From contig JACOVN010000044.1 in assembly GCA_016177315.1 (NCBI GenBank), forward strand, positions 1-13,763: a DNA stretch of 13,763 nucleotides, written 5' to 3'. Made by a program: the position numbers and the translations under genes. This DNA is from Candidatus Woesearchaeota archaeon (GTDB taxonomy: Archaea; Nanobdellota; Nanobdellia; Woesearchaeales; UBA12501). This document shows positions 1-8,124 of this stretch, piece after piece (position 1 is the first letter of the stretch; every line of letters begins with the position of its first letter). Below the pieces are notes generated by a model that saw only the letters and a list, made by a program, of their open reading frames with translations, did not search any database and was not told the DNA's origin.

Positions 1-1
1 A

Positions 2-784
2 GGCCACAATCTTGTGCAGGTGCGCATCCGGGACCAGAGAATACCGGAAGTGGGAGACAAATTTACCTCCCGTCATGGGCAGAAGGGAGTGATTGGCCTC
101 ATTGTTCCAGAAGCAAACATGCCATTCACCGAGAGCGGCATCATCCCTGATCTTATTTTCTCTCCCCACGGCCTTCCCTCAAGAATGACCATCAGCCATC
201 TCATCGAGCTCGTGGCAGGAAAGACCGGAGCGTTGGCGGGAAGATATGTGGATGGAACAACCTTTAGTGCTGAAACAGAGCGAGATTTGCGTGAGGAGCT
301 TCGCAGACTGGGCTTCCGGGAGAACGGGACGGAAGTGGTGTATAACGGAGAGACGGGAGAACAGCTCAAGGCAAGGATTTTCATCGGAAATATGTACTAC
401 CTCAAACTCAAGCATATGGTTGCGAACAAGATCCACGCAAGAGCGAGAGGACCAATCCAGTTGCTCACGAGGCAGCCAACCGAAGGAAGGGCAAAGGAAG
501 GAGGCCTGCGATTGGGAGAGATGGAAAAGGATACCTTCGTTGCCCATGGGGCATCGCTGCTCCTCAAGGAACGCTTTGACTCGGACAGGACCATTGTGCC
601 AGTGTGCGAGCAGTGCGGTATGATCGCAATTTATAATGAGTACAAGAACCAGAGCTACTGTCCGATCTGCGGGGAAAATGTGGAAATCTCCACCATTGAA
701 ATCAGCTACGCCTTCAAGCTCATCTTGGACGAATTCAAGACTTTGGGGATCTACCCTAAGCTGCAATTAAAGACAAAATACTGA
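2..784 (+). CDS. rpoB: DNA-directed RNA polymerase subunit B (beta-like), C-terminal part
   Basis: This is the C-terminal end of the second-largest subunit of the archaeal RNA polymerase, which forms much of the active-site cleft opposite A'. The gene is cut by the window edge: the frame is open from base 2 (first residues GHNLVQVRIRDQR), so the GTG at 14 is an internal Val codon and not a start. Family signatures seen are the SRHGQKGVIG block, HGLPSRMTI, GEMEKDTFVAHGAS, and a C-terminal zinc ribbon made by two CxxC pairs (CEQC and CPIC), followed by the typical ending on an ISYAFKLILDE helix that packs against A'. The stop is 8 bases before the rpoA1 start, so the two are co-transcribed. Whether B is one chain or split into B' and B'' cannot be judged from this fragment. 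Confidence 0.97.
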   Translation, partial: GHNLVQVRIRDQRIPEVGDKFTSRHGQKGVIGLIVPEANMPFTESGIIPDLIFSPHGLPSRMTISHLIELVAGKTGALAGRYVDGTTFSAETERDLREELRRLGFRENGTEVVYNGETGEQLKARIFIGNMYYLKLKHMVANKIHARARGPIQLLTRQPTEGRAKEGGLRLGEMEKDTFVAHGASLLLKERFDSDRTIVPVCEQCGMIAIYNEYKNQSYCPICGENVEISTIEISYAFKLILDEFKTLGIYPKLQLKTKY

Positions 785-792
785 GGAACACC

Positions 793-3372
793 ATGGAAGA
801 ACAATATGTGTACAAAGAAGTGAAGAGCATTGTCTTCGGCCTGTTCTCACCACACACCATCAAGAAGATGGCGTCTGCGAAGATTGTGACGCCGGAACTC
901 TACGATAAGGAAGGATACCCAGTGGACGGAGGCTTGATGGACGTCCGGCTTGGTGTGATTGATCCTGGCCTGAAATGCAAGACCTGCGGAAGCAAGCTCA
1001 AGGAATGCATTGGCCACTTTGGCTACATTGAGTTAGCAAGACCCATTGTCCATATCAAATTTGTCCCCTTGATTCTCGGCTGGCTCCGAGCAACCTGCAG
1101 AGATTGCGGCAGAGCACTCTTGCCCAAGAACAAGACAGAGAAGGTGCGGGAGGAGATGAAGCGGCTGGAGAAGGACGAAAGCTTGGAAGCAGTCCGGAGA
1201 CTGATAAAAGCTGTTATGACCACGATGAAGAATATCAATAAATGCCCGCATTGCAAGGCGAAGCAGTACAAGATTTCTCTCGAGAAACCCTATACATTTC
1301 TGGAGAATGAGAAGCGCCTGAGTCCCATTGAAATCAGGACAAGACTGGAGAAGATACCGGATGAGGACTGCGAGGTTCTCGGCCTCAAGCCCCAAGTCGC
1401 CAGACCAGAGTGGACCATCTTGACAGTTATGGCCATTCCCCCCGTTACCATTCGGCCTTCCATTACCCTCGAGACAGGAGAGAGTAGCGAGGATGATTTA
1501 ACCCATAAGCTTGGAGACATTGTGAGGATTAATCAGCGGTTGTTTGAGAACATCAATGCAGGCGCTCCAGAGATTATCATTGAGGATCTGTGGGATTTGC
1601 TGCAGTATCACGTTACAACCTTCTTCGATAACGACATTGCCCAGCTTCCTCCTGCCAGGCATCGCTCTGGACAGCCGCTGAAGACCATCACCGAAAGGAT
1701 CAAAAGCAAGGAGGGAAGAATCCGGCACAACCTTGCTGGGAAAAGAACCAATTTCTCCGCAAGAACGGTCATTTCTCCTGATCCCATGATTGGCCTGAAT
1801 GAAGTTGGAGTGCCGAAGATCATTGCCATGAAGTTGACTGTTCCCGAACGAGCTACAGAGTGGAACATTGCGCACTTGAAGAAATTTGTCGAAAAGGCGC
1901 CCGACCAGTACCCGAGTGCAAATTACATCGTTCGCCCGGATGGAAAGAAGAAGAAGATCACTACAGAAACGCGGGAGCAACTGCTCGAAGAAATCCAGCC
2001 AGGATATATCATCGAGCGGCATTTGATGGATGGGGATATTGCCGTGTTCAATCGACAGCCGTCCCTGCACAGAATGTCCATGATGTGCCATAGAATCCGA
2101 GTACTGCCCTATAAGACGTTTCGGCTGAATCCTGCAGTCTGCCATCCGTACAACGCAGATTTCGATGGTGATGAGATGAATCTCCACATCCCCCAAACAG
2201 AAGAGGCGCGGGCAGAGGCAGAAATCCTCATGGAGGTCCAAACCCAGCTTATCTCTCCGAGGTATGGGCTGACCATTATCGGCTGTATGCAGGATGCTAT
2301 CTCCGGAAATTACATTCTCACCAAGGATCTCGAGCTTTCGAGGAAAGACGCCATTGCGCTCTTGATTATGGTAGGCGAGGAAGATCTCTCGCGCCTGCCC
2401 AAAAAGGACACCGTAGATGGGCGAGAAGTGTTCAGCGCACTTCTCCCAAAAGATTTTGATTTTGTCGGACAGACCAGGAAAGGGGATGAGGTCATCATCA
2501 AAAACGGAAAGCTGAAAAAAGGATACATGGACTCTCACAACCTCGGCCAGGAATCCGGCTTATTGCTCCGGATCATGGTCAAACAGTATGGGAAGGATTT
2601 CACCCTCCAATACCTCCACAAGCTCTTCAAGTTGGGCATTTATACTCTTGACAAGTATGGTTTTTCCACAGCCATTTCTGATACCGACTTGCCTGCAGAG
2701 GCAAACCAGAAGATTCAAGCAATCCTGGACCGGGCGGAGCACGATGTGGATTCCCTGATCGAAAAATACCACGACAGGGATTTGGAGACATTTCCGGGAA
2801 AGACGCTGCTGGAAACCCTCGAACTGAAAATTTTGGAAGTCTTGAATAAAGCAAGGAATGAGATCGGAAAGGTAGTCACCGAATATGCAAAGCACGATAC
2901 TGGGTCTGGCATTATGACCAGGTCTGGTTCCAGAGGCAACCCCATCAACATGGCTCAGATGGCTGCTTGTGTGGGGCAGCAGGCATTGCGCGGCAAGCGA
3001 ATCGAAAAAGGATACTACAACAGAACCCTTTCCTGCTTCAAGGAGAATGACCTCACTCCCAAAGCAAGGGGATTTATCCGAGACGGGTTCAAGCATGGCT
3101 TGACGCCATCGGAGTTCTTCTTTGCAGCCATGACAGGCAGAGATTCCCTGATGGACACTGCTTTGCGAACGCCGAAGTCCGGTTACCTCTACCGAAGGCT
3201 GGCTAACGCCATGCAAGACTTGAAGGTGGAGTACGATTACACCGTCAGAGACGCATCCAGCAGGATCATCCAGTTCCATTATGGCGAGGATGGTATGGAT
3301 GTCGCAAAGACTGAGGGAGGAAGCATTAACATCAAGGCGATCATCAAGCAGGTGGTGGGGGAGGAAGCATGA
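793..3372 (+). CDS. rpoA1: DNA-directed RNA polymerase subunit A' (N-terminal part of the largest subunit)
   Basis: This encodes the archaeal A' subunit, corresponding to the N-terminal two thirds of bacterial beta' or eukaryotic Rpb1. At 859 residues it is of normal length. The catalytic metal motif [10 protein letters not shown] lies at residues 454-463, with the three Mg-binding aspartates at D456, D458 and D460. The N-terminal zinc clamp is intact (C62, C65, C72, H75), and a second zinc site is formed by C102/C105 with C151/C154. The conserved [16 protein letters not shown] and [12 protein letters not shown] blocks are present. The ATG at 793 has a GAGG ribosome-binding site at 783-786 that overlaps the rpoB stop. 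The 3' end overlaps rpoA2 by four bases (ATGA), which indicates coupled translation of the two halves. Nothing is missing or disrupted. Confidence 0.99.
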   Translation: MEEQYVYKEVKSIVFGLFSPHTIKKMASAKIVTPELYDKEGYPVDGGLMDVRLGVIDPGLKCKTCGSKLKECIGHFGYIELARPIVHIKFVPLILGWLRATCRDCGRALLPKNKTEKVREEMKRLEKDESLEAVRRLIKAVMTTMKNINKCPHCKAKQYKISLEKPYTFLENEKRLSPIEIRTRLEKIPDEDCEVLGLKPQVARPEWTILTVMAIPPVTIRPSITLETGESSEDDLTHKLGDIVRINQRLFENINAGAPEIIIEDLWDLLQYHVTTFFDNDIAQLPPARHRSGQPLKTITERIKSKEGRIRHNLAGKRTNFSARTVISPDPMIGLNEVGVPKIIAMKLTVPERATEWNIAHLKKFVEKAPDQYPSANYIVRPDGKKKKITTETREQLLEEIQPGYIIERHLMDGDIAVFNRQPSLHRMSMMCHRIRVLPYKTFRLNPAVCHPYNADFDGDEMNLHIPQTEEARAEAEILMEVQTQLISPRYGLTIIGCMQDAISGNYILTKDLELSRKDAIALLIMVGEEDLSRLPKKDTVDGREVFSALLPKDFDFVGQTRKGDEVIIKNGKLKKGYMDSHNLGQESGLLLRIMVKQYGKDFTLQYLHKLFKLGIYTLDKYGFSTAISDTDLPAEANQKIQAILDRAEHDVDSLIEKYHDRDLETFPGKTLLETLELKILEVLNKARNEIGKVVTEYAKHDTGSGIMTRSGSRGNPINMAQMAACVGQQALRGKRIEKGYYNRTLSCFKENDLTPKARGFIRDGFKHGLTPSEFFFAAMTGRDSLMDTALRTPKSGYLYRRLANAMQDLKVEYDYTVRDASSRIIQFHYGEDGMDVAKTEGGSINIKAIIKQVVGEEA

Positions 3373-4505
3373 GCTCTGAGGAACTCTTTGCAGAATACGG
3401 AGAAAAATTGAATCCGAGGGTGTTGGCAGAAATTCAGGAATCGTTGCCGAGCAAAGTCACAAAAGCGCAGGTAAAGCAAATCTTGGATCTGGCTGTGGAA
3501 GAGTATGCAAGAGCAAAAGTGGAGGCGGGGGAAGCCGTTGGTTTGGTCGCAGCAGAGTCCATTGGCGAACCAGGCACCCAGATGACGCTGAATACGTTCC
3601 ACTTTGCCGGGGTAGCAGAGATGAATATCACTACCGGATTGCCGAGAATCATTGAGATTCTGGATGGAAAGAAATCGCTGAGCACCCCGATGATGGAGAT
3701 CTTTTTGAAAAAGCCGTACAGTACAGGCAAGGATATCAAGCAAGTTGCCATGGAAGTCAAGGAAACGCTGCTCCAGGAAGTCATTGCAGAAATATCCATC
3801 AATATCGCAGAGCAGAACGTTGAGGTAAAACTAGACAAGGAGAAAATCAAGCAATTGTGTATGGTTCCTTCCCAGGTACTGAAGGCCATGCAGAAGAGCT
3901 TTAAGATTTCCAGCAAGAAGGATGGTGATGCTATCATCATGAAGCCAAGCGGCAAGGAACTCAACTTCAACCAGTTGTACCATCTCAAGGAGAAAATCAA
4001 GACAACGTACTTGAGCGGAGTTAAGGGCATTAAGCAGGTTTTGCCTATCAAGCGCGGAGAGGAATACGTCATCATCACCTCCGGTAGCAATATGAAGAAA
4101 GTTCTGGAGCTGGAATTTGTAGACGAAACGAGGACTATCACCAATGACATTTTTGAGGCTGCTGAGGTGCTTGGTGTTGAGGCGGCCAGGCAAGTGATTA
4201 TGCAAGAGGTCTATAAAGTCATCGAGAACCAAGGCTTGAACATCGACAAACGGCACATCATGCTCGTAGCAGACATGATGTGTGCAAACGGGAATATCAA
4301 AGGAATTACCCGGTATGGAATTATCAGCGAGAAGGCTTCGGTGCTGGCCCGTGCCTCCTTTGAGACTCCCATCAAGCACATCATCCATGCAGCATTGCTG
4401 GGAGAGATGGACGAGCTGAATTCTGTGGTGGAAAATGTCATGCTCAACCAGCGGATCCCCTTGGGAACGGGCTTGCCTGGATTGGTTCTTGAGGTGAAGG
4501 AGTAA
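3369..4505 (+). CDS. rpoA2: DNA-directed RNA polymerase subunit A'' (C-terminal part of the largest subunit)
   Basis: This encodes the A'' subunit, which completes the largest polymerase subunit begun by A'. At 378 residues it is a normal size. The hallmark block [19 protein letters not shown] begins at residue 63 and continues into a [11 protein letters not shown] segment around residues 90-100; this is the trigger-loop region that closes over the incoming nucleotide. The C-terminal region has the conserved [12 protein letters not shown] and GITRYGI blocks of the jaw and cleft. The split between A' and A'' is itself an archaeal hallmark. The start ATG at 3369 overlaps the rpoA1 stop (ATGA), with purine-rich GGGGGAGGAAG just upstream serving as ribosome-binding site. 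Confidence 0.98.
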   Translation: MSSEELFAEYGEKLNPRVLAEIQESLPSKVTKAQVKQILDLAVEEYARAKVEAGEAVGLVAAESIGEPGTQMTLNTFHFAGVAEMNITTGLPRIIEILDGKKSLSTPMMEIFLKKPYSTGKDIKQVAMEVKETLLQEVIAEISINIAEQNVEVKLDKEKIKQLCMVPSQVLKAMQKSFKISSKKDGDAIIMKPSGKELNFNQLYHLKEKIKTTYLSGVKGIKQVLPIKRGEEYVIITSGSNMKKVLELEFVDETRTITNDIFEAAEVLGVEAARQVIMQEVYKVIENQGLNIDKRHIMLVADMMCANGNIKGITRYGIISEKASVLARASFETPIKHIIHAALLGEMDELNSVVENVMLNQRIPLGTGLPGLVLEVKE

Positions 4506-4518
4506 TTGTGGTGAGATG

Positions 4519-4785
4519 ATGGCAGTGGCAGAACTTCGGAAATTGGTTGGAACGCCTCGGCTGGTGCTCGGCACAGCACGAACTATCAAAGCATTGAGGC
4601 TGGGAAAGCTGGAGAAGGTTTTCCTGAGCGAGAATGTACCCGCAGGAGTGAAGGAGGATATCGTCCACTACGCGAAACTGGCGAAAGCAATAGTGGAACA
4701 GCTCAATGTTCCCAATGAGGATTTGGGCGCCATGTGCAAAAAACCTTTCTTCGTTTCTGTCGTCGGAGTTCTGAAGGCAAAATGA
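4519..4785 (+). CDS. rpl30e: Ribosomal protein L30e (L7Ae/L30e family)
   Basis: This is a small (88 aa) RNA-binding protein of the L7Ae/L30e/S12e/Gadd45 fold, a large-subunit ribosomal protein in archaea and eukaryotes. The family pattern is visible: an N-terminal helix (AELRKLVGTPRLVLGTARTI), the KALRLGKLEKVFLSENVP segment, and the closing strand PFFVSVVGVL. Its place between rpoA2 and nusA is the standard archaeal arrangement and supports the call. Two adjacent ATGs exist at 4516 and 4519. The GGTGA Shine-Dalgarno at 4510-4514 is only one base from the first but four from the second, so I favour 4519; the difference is one Met. The stop overlaps the nusA start (ATGA). Confidence 0.93.
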   Translation: MAVAELRKLVGTPRLVLGTARTIKALRLGKLEKVFLSENVPAGVKEDIVHYAKLAKAIVEQLNVPNEDLGAMCKKPFFVSVVGVLKAK

Positions 4786-5201
4786 AGATTACGTATGACC
4801 AGGGGCTGCTGCAGTACATGAGCCTGTTTGAGAATTTTACCAAAGCAAAGCTTAAGGATTGTTTTTATGATGAGAATCTCGCAGCCCTGACGTTTATCGT
4901 CCAGCCTGGAGAGCTCGGCAAAGCCGTTGGAAAGAAAGGAGAAACCATTAAGCATGTTGGCCAGTTGCTGAAGAAAAGGATCAGGGTCATTGAGTTCTCG
5001 GAGGATAAACTGCAATTCATCAAGAATATGGTGCAGCCATTGCAAGTGGATTCCATTGAGGAACGGGGTGGAAAAGTGGTGTTGCAGAGCGCCGATGTTA
5101 AGATAAAAGGCTTATTGATTGGGAAGAACGCTAAGAATTTGCGGAACCTGGAGAAGAATGTGGGAAGGTATTTTGAAGTGGAGGAGATAAGGGTGGAGTA
5201 G
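4782..5201 (+). CDS. nusA: NusA-like transcription elongation/termination factor, archaeal short form
   Basis: This encodes archaeal NusA, a 139-residue protein with two KH RNA-binding domains and without the N-terminal polymerase-binding and S1 domains of bacterial NusA. The KH GxxG loops are seen at about residues 49-53 (GKAVGKKG context) and 110-117 (GLLIGKNA context). The frame is open further upstream to an ATG at 4734, but that would add 16 residues unlike the family and overlap rpl30e by about 50 bases. The start MKITYDQ at 4782 forms an ATGA overlap with the rpl30e stop, matching the junction style of this operon. In other archaea the next gene is rps12; here the operon ends and a minus-strand module intervenes. 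Confidence 0.95.
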   Translation: MKITYDQGLLQYMSLFENFTKAKLKDCFYDENLAALTFIVQPGELGKAVGKKGETIKHVGQLLKKRIRVIEFSEDKLQFIKNMVQPLQVDSIEERGGKVVLQSADVKIKGLLIGKNAKNLRNLEKNVGRYFEVEEIRVE

Positions 5202-5206
5202 GGCGA

Positions 5207-5227
5207 CGATTATTTCGCGATTATTTC
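5207..5227. repeat. Short tandem direct repeat at the nusA/module boundary; possible T-rich terminator
   Basis: The 10-base unit CGATTATTTC occurs twice with one intervening G (5207-5216 and 5218-5227). It sits in the 31-base gap between the convergent nusA stop (5201) and the stop of the 530-aa gene (5233). On the plus strand it gives two T-rich stretches followed by CTTCTCC, so it could act as an intrinsic archaeal terminator for the polymerase operon; archaeal termination favours T-rich tracts. It could also be a scar of the insertion. There is no obvious hairpin. Confidence 0.35.
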
Positions 5228-5232
5228 TTCTC

Positions 5233-6825
5233 CTACACCTGTTTCGGTGGAATGGGGCGTCTGCCAGGACCCGTCCAGCCATTGGTCATCAAGAGAGGGA
5301 TGCTGGATGGAGGTTGATCGATGGGTGTGAATTTTGCGTTATACCCCCCAGTATTGAGTGCTGCCACGCACTGCTCCATGGCTCGGTAAAGCTCCCCCTG
5401 CTGTTCGCGTCCATACCCTCGCACTGGAAAATAGAGTACCCGCCCAGCCTCTTCCAGCGGTTTCTGCTCTGCCCGATTCATAATGCGATAGACAAAGCAA
5501 CCTCCAAGCATTCGTGTCGCCCAGAATGGCGTAACAGTAATCGGTGTTTCCGGCTCCAAGTCTAATTCATTGAATGCCTTCTCAACAACCTTATCCACTC
5601 TTACTGTGCTTGCGATATGATATCCACTCGTAACCATCTCGTCATTTCCGTCTCGATACCGAATTTGTGCTATGCGACTGTAAACGTAGCCATGCTGTTC
5701 CGCTAAGGCGTCGAGCAATCTTCGCAGCTCCAGAATGTTGCTATCCGTTCCGTATACTTTAGCGTCTCTGCCGCTCCACATCCTGCTCCGTTCCCGTGGA
5801 GAGTCATTGAGCGTTATGAAGAGGACAGCCTCTGTATCCCATTGGTTCCTTTCGAACAGCAGTCTAAGCGTATCCACCTTTTCCTGCGACCAAGCACCCT
5901 GGTAATCCAGATTGGCAACATTGAATTTCATCTCTGGGTGTTGTTGCAGTGCTTCGAAAAGACTTCCAGGAACAAAGGTAAGTGGCTTGAGGAGCTCTCC
6001 ACCTTGAATAGAATAGAAATGGGTAAGAATGGAGCGCATGATATTCGCCGTGTGGAAATCTTGCTCTGCGGCTAAGCCCTCCACAATGCCATACTTCTTT
6101 GCCAGTAGGATATAATCAATAAAATTTGCTGCAGGTAAACCAAGGTAGTGGAGCTGGTTTGGATTATCAAGATGCTGTTGTACCAAGTCCAGCATTTCCT
6201 CTCGCACTTTTGCTTTGTTATCACCTTCCCAGAATACCGCCTGAGGAAAAGGCGTGGTGAGTAAAGCATCCAATGTCGAATGCCTTTTCCGGATTTCTTC
6301 AGGACCAAGAACGCCTGCCTTAACACAGTACCCTTCAATGACTTCCTTCCGCAGCTTCAGATTCCTGGAGATTTCCCATATACCAGTTCTTTGCCAAAGT
6401 TGTTCTGCAATCTTTCGTTCTAGTTCTGTATCAATATCCGGCCTTTTTGCGATTGTGTGCCCACATTGTTCCAAAAATGATTGCCAAGATCCAGTAGTAT
6501 TGATGATCTCCCTTCCCTTGGGCAATGATTGGTCGCTCTCTTTTCTCGTTGCTTCCCAAATTTGGTAGCTGGGCGGCTCTGAAAACCTTTTGCCAATTTC
6601 CACAGCAATGGTCATTGCGTCCCCTGCAGTCCTCTTCTTTCCTACAATTTGCCTGACTTGTTGGTCGCTCAATAATCCGAGTGCATTCAATACATCCTCA
6701 ACTCGATCGTAGGGTATTTTGTTGGCCTCTAAAGCCTGAATCTTCATTGCCTCGCGGCCTATCGCAATAGTAGAAATGCCGTACGTTTCTGCAATGGTAG
6801 CCAAGCTGACTACTTTCTTTGCCAT
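5233..6825 (-). CDS. Protein with N-terminal HTH-like segment and Rossmann/methyltransferase-like core
   Basis: Last gene of the minus-strand module (530 aa); I do not recognise a named family. Residues 6-50 (SLATIAETYGISTIAI, then IPYDRVEDVLNALG) resemble a MerR/excisionase-type HTH. Residues 225-341 read like a class I methyltransferase core: a first strand ending in LGLPA (228-232), a helix, a second strand ending at acidic E254 (AAEQD), a VPGSLFEAL segment (285-293) where the third strand is expected, a hydrophobic strand ending in NLDYQG (305-310) at the motif IV position, and AVLFITLND (333-341) as the next strand. The canonical GxGxG of motif I is absent, so SAM binding and catalysis are unproven. 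The C-terminal third (about 425-530) is unassigned. The start ATG has GGAG eleven bases upstream and lies three bases after the preceding stop, so translation is probably coupled. Confidence 0.7.
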   Translation of the reverse strand: MAKKVVSLATIAETYGISTIAIGREAMKIQALEANKIPYDRVEDVLNALGLLSDQQVRQIVGKKRTAGDAMTIAVEIGKRFSEPPSYQIWEATRKESDQSLPKGREIINTTGSWQSFLEQCGHTIAKRPDIDTELERKIAEQLWQRTGIWEISRNLKLRKEVIEGYCVKAGVLGPEEIRKRHSTLDALLTTPFPQAVFWEGDNKAKVREEMLDLVQQHLDNPNQLHYLGLPAANFIDYILLAKKYGIVEGLAAEQDFHTANIMRSILTHFYSIQGGELLKPLTFVPGSLFEALQQHPEMKFNVANLDYQGAWSQEKVDTLRLLFERNQWDTEAVLFITLNDSPRERSRMWSGRDAKVYGTDSNILELRRLLDALAEQHGYVYSRIAQIRYRDGNDEMVTSGYHIASTVRVDKVVEKAFNELDLEPETPITVTPFWATRMLGGCFVYRIMNRAEQKPLEEAGRVLYFPVRGYGREQQGELYRAMEQCVAALNTGGYNAKFTPIDQPPSSIPLLMTNGWTGPGRRPIPPKQV

Positions 6826-6828
6826 GCT

Positions 6829-8055
6829 CTACGCTCCTCGTAATGCTTCCACTTTTCTATTGCCTCTTCCGATTCTCGGATGAGCTTTGAGGAACCGGAT
6901 GAGTTCATTCAATGAAACACCGCCATTCTGCACATCTCGCTGTAACGGATCCTTCTCCCCCGTTCTCCAATAGCAAATAGCCCTTGCACTGTTGTACCCC
7001 AATGTTTTAGCAATCGCCCGATCCGTCCAGAATACATCTGACATTTTCTGTTGCCGGTTTGTCGCTTTTTCTTGTTTTCTCATAGCACCTTTATGTCCCC
7101 GCAGGGCATAGTCGAGCATCTTTTCACTCACTCCTGCTGGAAGCTGGTATTCATCGAGTACTCTCTCAACCGTATAATGCTGAATAGCGAAATTGCGCAT
7201 AAGTGGTTTATCACCGATGTCCAAGACAGGTTTTTCTGTTGACAGTGATTGTTGTTCTCTCTGGCGCCCTCCCTGCAGGGCTAACGTGTTTTCCAGCAGA
7301 TCTTCTGGTGAATATTGGTAAACACCCAACCGCACACGAGATAATCGCAGGCGCTCTGGTAATCCTATTAAGTGTTCCAGCAGCCGGAAATTAGGAAGAC
7401 CTTCTGGCCATTTTATGTCCGGCCCTACCTCTGGATTGCGGAGAACCAAGACCGCATAACCATCTTTTGTACGCTCCAGCACCTCTCCCTTAAATTCCTC
7501 TTCTGCCTTGAGGAAGGCAACAGCAACATGGTCGTACAGTTCTGCCATGAGCGTGCCTTGCGTTGTTTTGTATGCATCAGCAATGGGAAGAATCAACCCC
7601 CACTCGGAGCCTTCCTCTGCTCTTATATGTTGCAACACCGCCGTGACATCCACATTTTTCTCCAGTGTGGGAAGTTCTTCTTTCAGTGTCTCCCTCGCCT
7701 TGATATAATTATGCAATCTTTTTCTCACTTCGTTGTATGTACTTTCTGCAGTTTTCCTAAGCTCTGGTGGGGTGTTTGGATCCTCAAGGAGGTCCTTGCC
7801 TTTACCGCTGGTATAAAAATTATAGGTCTTAACGTCCGCGGCTTGCTCTTTTTTGGCACGTTCAATGATTGCAATATGCCCGGCAATTTCTCCGGTCATC
7901 GCAGCTTCTGCATTGCGCTGCTCTAGTGCTGCTTGGTCTCTTGCCAGGGATTCTCGAACCAGCTGCTCAGCCCGTTGGCAGTACTCCTGCTCTACCTCAC
8001 AAAGCCTTCTATCTAGTTCATCCTTCAGTGCATCGAGCATATGGTCTAATCGCAT
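6829..8055 (-). CDS. Coiled-coil protein with C-terminal HTH-like domain, unknown function
   Basis: Third gene of the minus-strand module (408 aa), not recognised. Residues about 5-75 and 95-135 are rich in Glu, Lys, Arg, Ala and Leu with heptad-like spacing, predicting long helices or a coiled coil. The middle (150-260) looks globular, with a strand-like AVLVLRNPEVGPDIKWP (201-217) segment. The C-terminus (about 340-392) resembles an excisionase/MerR-like HTH: TDRAIAKTLGYNSARAICYWR, then a basic turn, then VSLNELIRFLKAHP. The start ATG has GGTGA seven bases upstream (AAGGTGAGAAT). No membrane segment, catalytic motif or Walker motif is visible. It may be a scaffold or DNA-binding subunit for the neighbouring ATPase and methyltransferase-like protein; that role is inferred only from context. 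Confidence 0.7.
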   Translation of the reverse strand: MRLDHMLDALKDELDRRLCEVEQEYCQRAEQLVRESLARDQAALEQRNAEAAMTGEIAGHIAIIERAKKEQAADVKTYNFYTSGKGKDLLEDPNTPPELRKTAESTYNEVRKRLHNYIKARETLKEELPTLEKNVDVTAVLQHIRAEEGSEWGLILPIADAYKTTQGTLMAELYDHVAVAFLKAEEEFKGEVLERTKDGYAVLVLRNPEVGPDIKWPEGLPNFRLLEHLIGLPERLRLSRVRLGVYQYSPEDLLENTLALQGGRQREQQSLSTEKPVLDIGDKPLMRNFAIQHYTVERVLDEYQLPAGVSEKMLDYALRGHKGAMRKQEKATNRQQKMSDVFWTDRAIAKTLGYNSARAICYWRTGEKDPLQRDVQNGGVSLNELIRFLKAHPRIGRGNRKVEALRGA

Positions 8056-8124
8056 ATTCTCACCTTCGGTTCATTTACCAGTATCTACATTTCCTCTTTT
8101 TTTCAGACAACAAAAAAGTACCCT
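8056..8124 (-). other. Gap between the ATPase and coiled-coil genes, with T6 tract
   Basis: This 69-base gap is the only sizeable one inside the minus-strand module; the other junctions are a 4-base overlap and a 3-base gap. Read on the minus strand, the ATPase stop is followed within about 8 bases by ACTTTTTTG, then by an A-rich GAAAAAAAGAGG stretch before the ribosome-binding site of the 408-aa gene. The T tract could cause partial termination, lowering expression of the last two genes. I see no convincing TATA box here. Confidence 0.3.

Noticed and set aside
179-766. Long open frames opposite rpoB and rpoA1, for example 179-766 and 1498-2538 on the minus strand
   Set aside because: They lie entirely over well-conserved polymerase genes, have Cys- and Ser-rich compositions typical of antisense shadows, and show no motif.
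4734-4781. Upstream ATG for nusA at 4734
   Set aside because: It is in another frame of rpl30e and adds residues unlike archaeal NusA; the ATGA overlap at 4782 fits the operon.
7372-7926. Open frames on the plus strand inside the module, for example 7372-7926 and 9421-9915
   Set aside because: They overlap minus-strand genes that have ribosome-binding sites and recognisable domains; their own translations show no motif or plausible start context.
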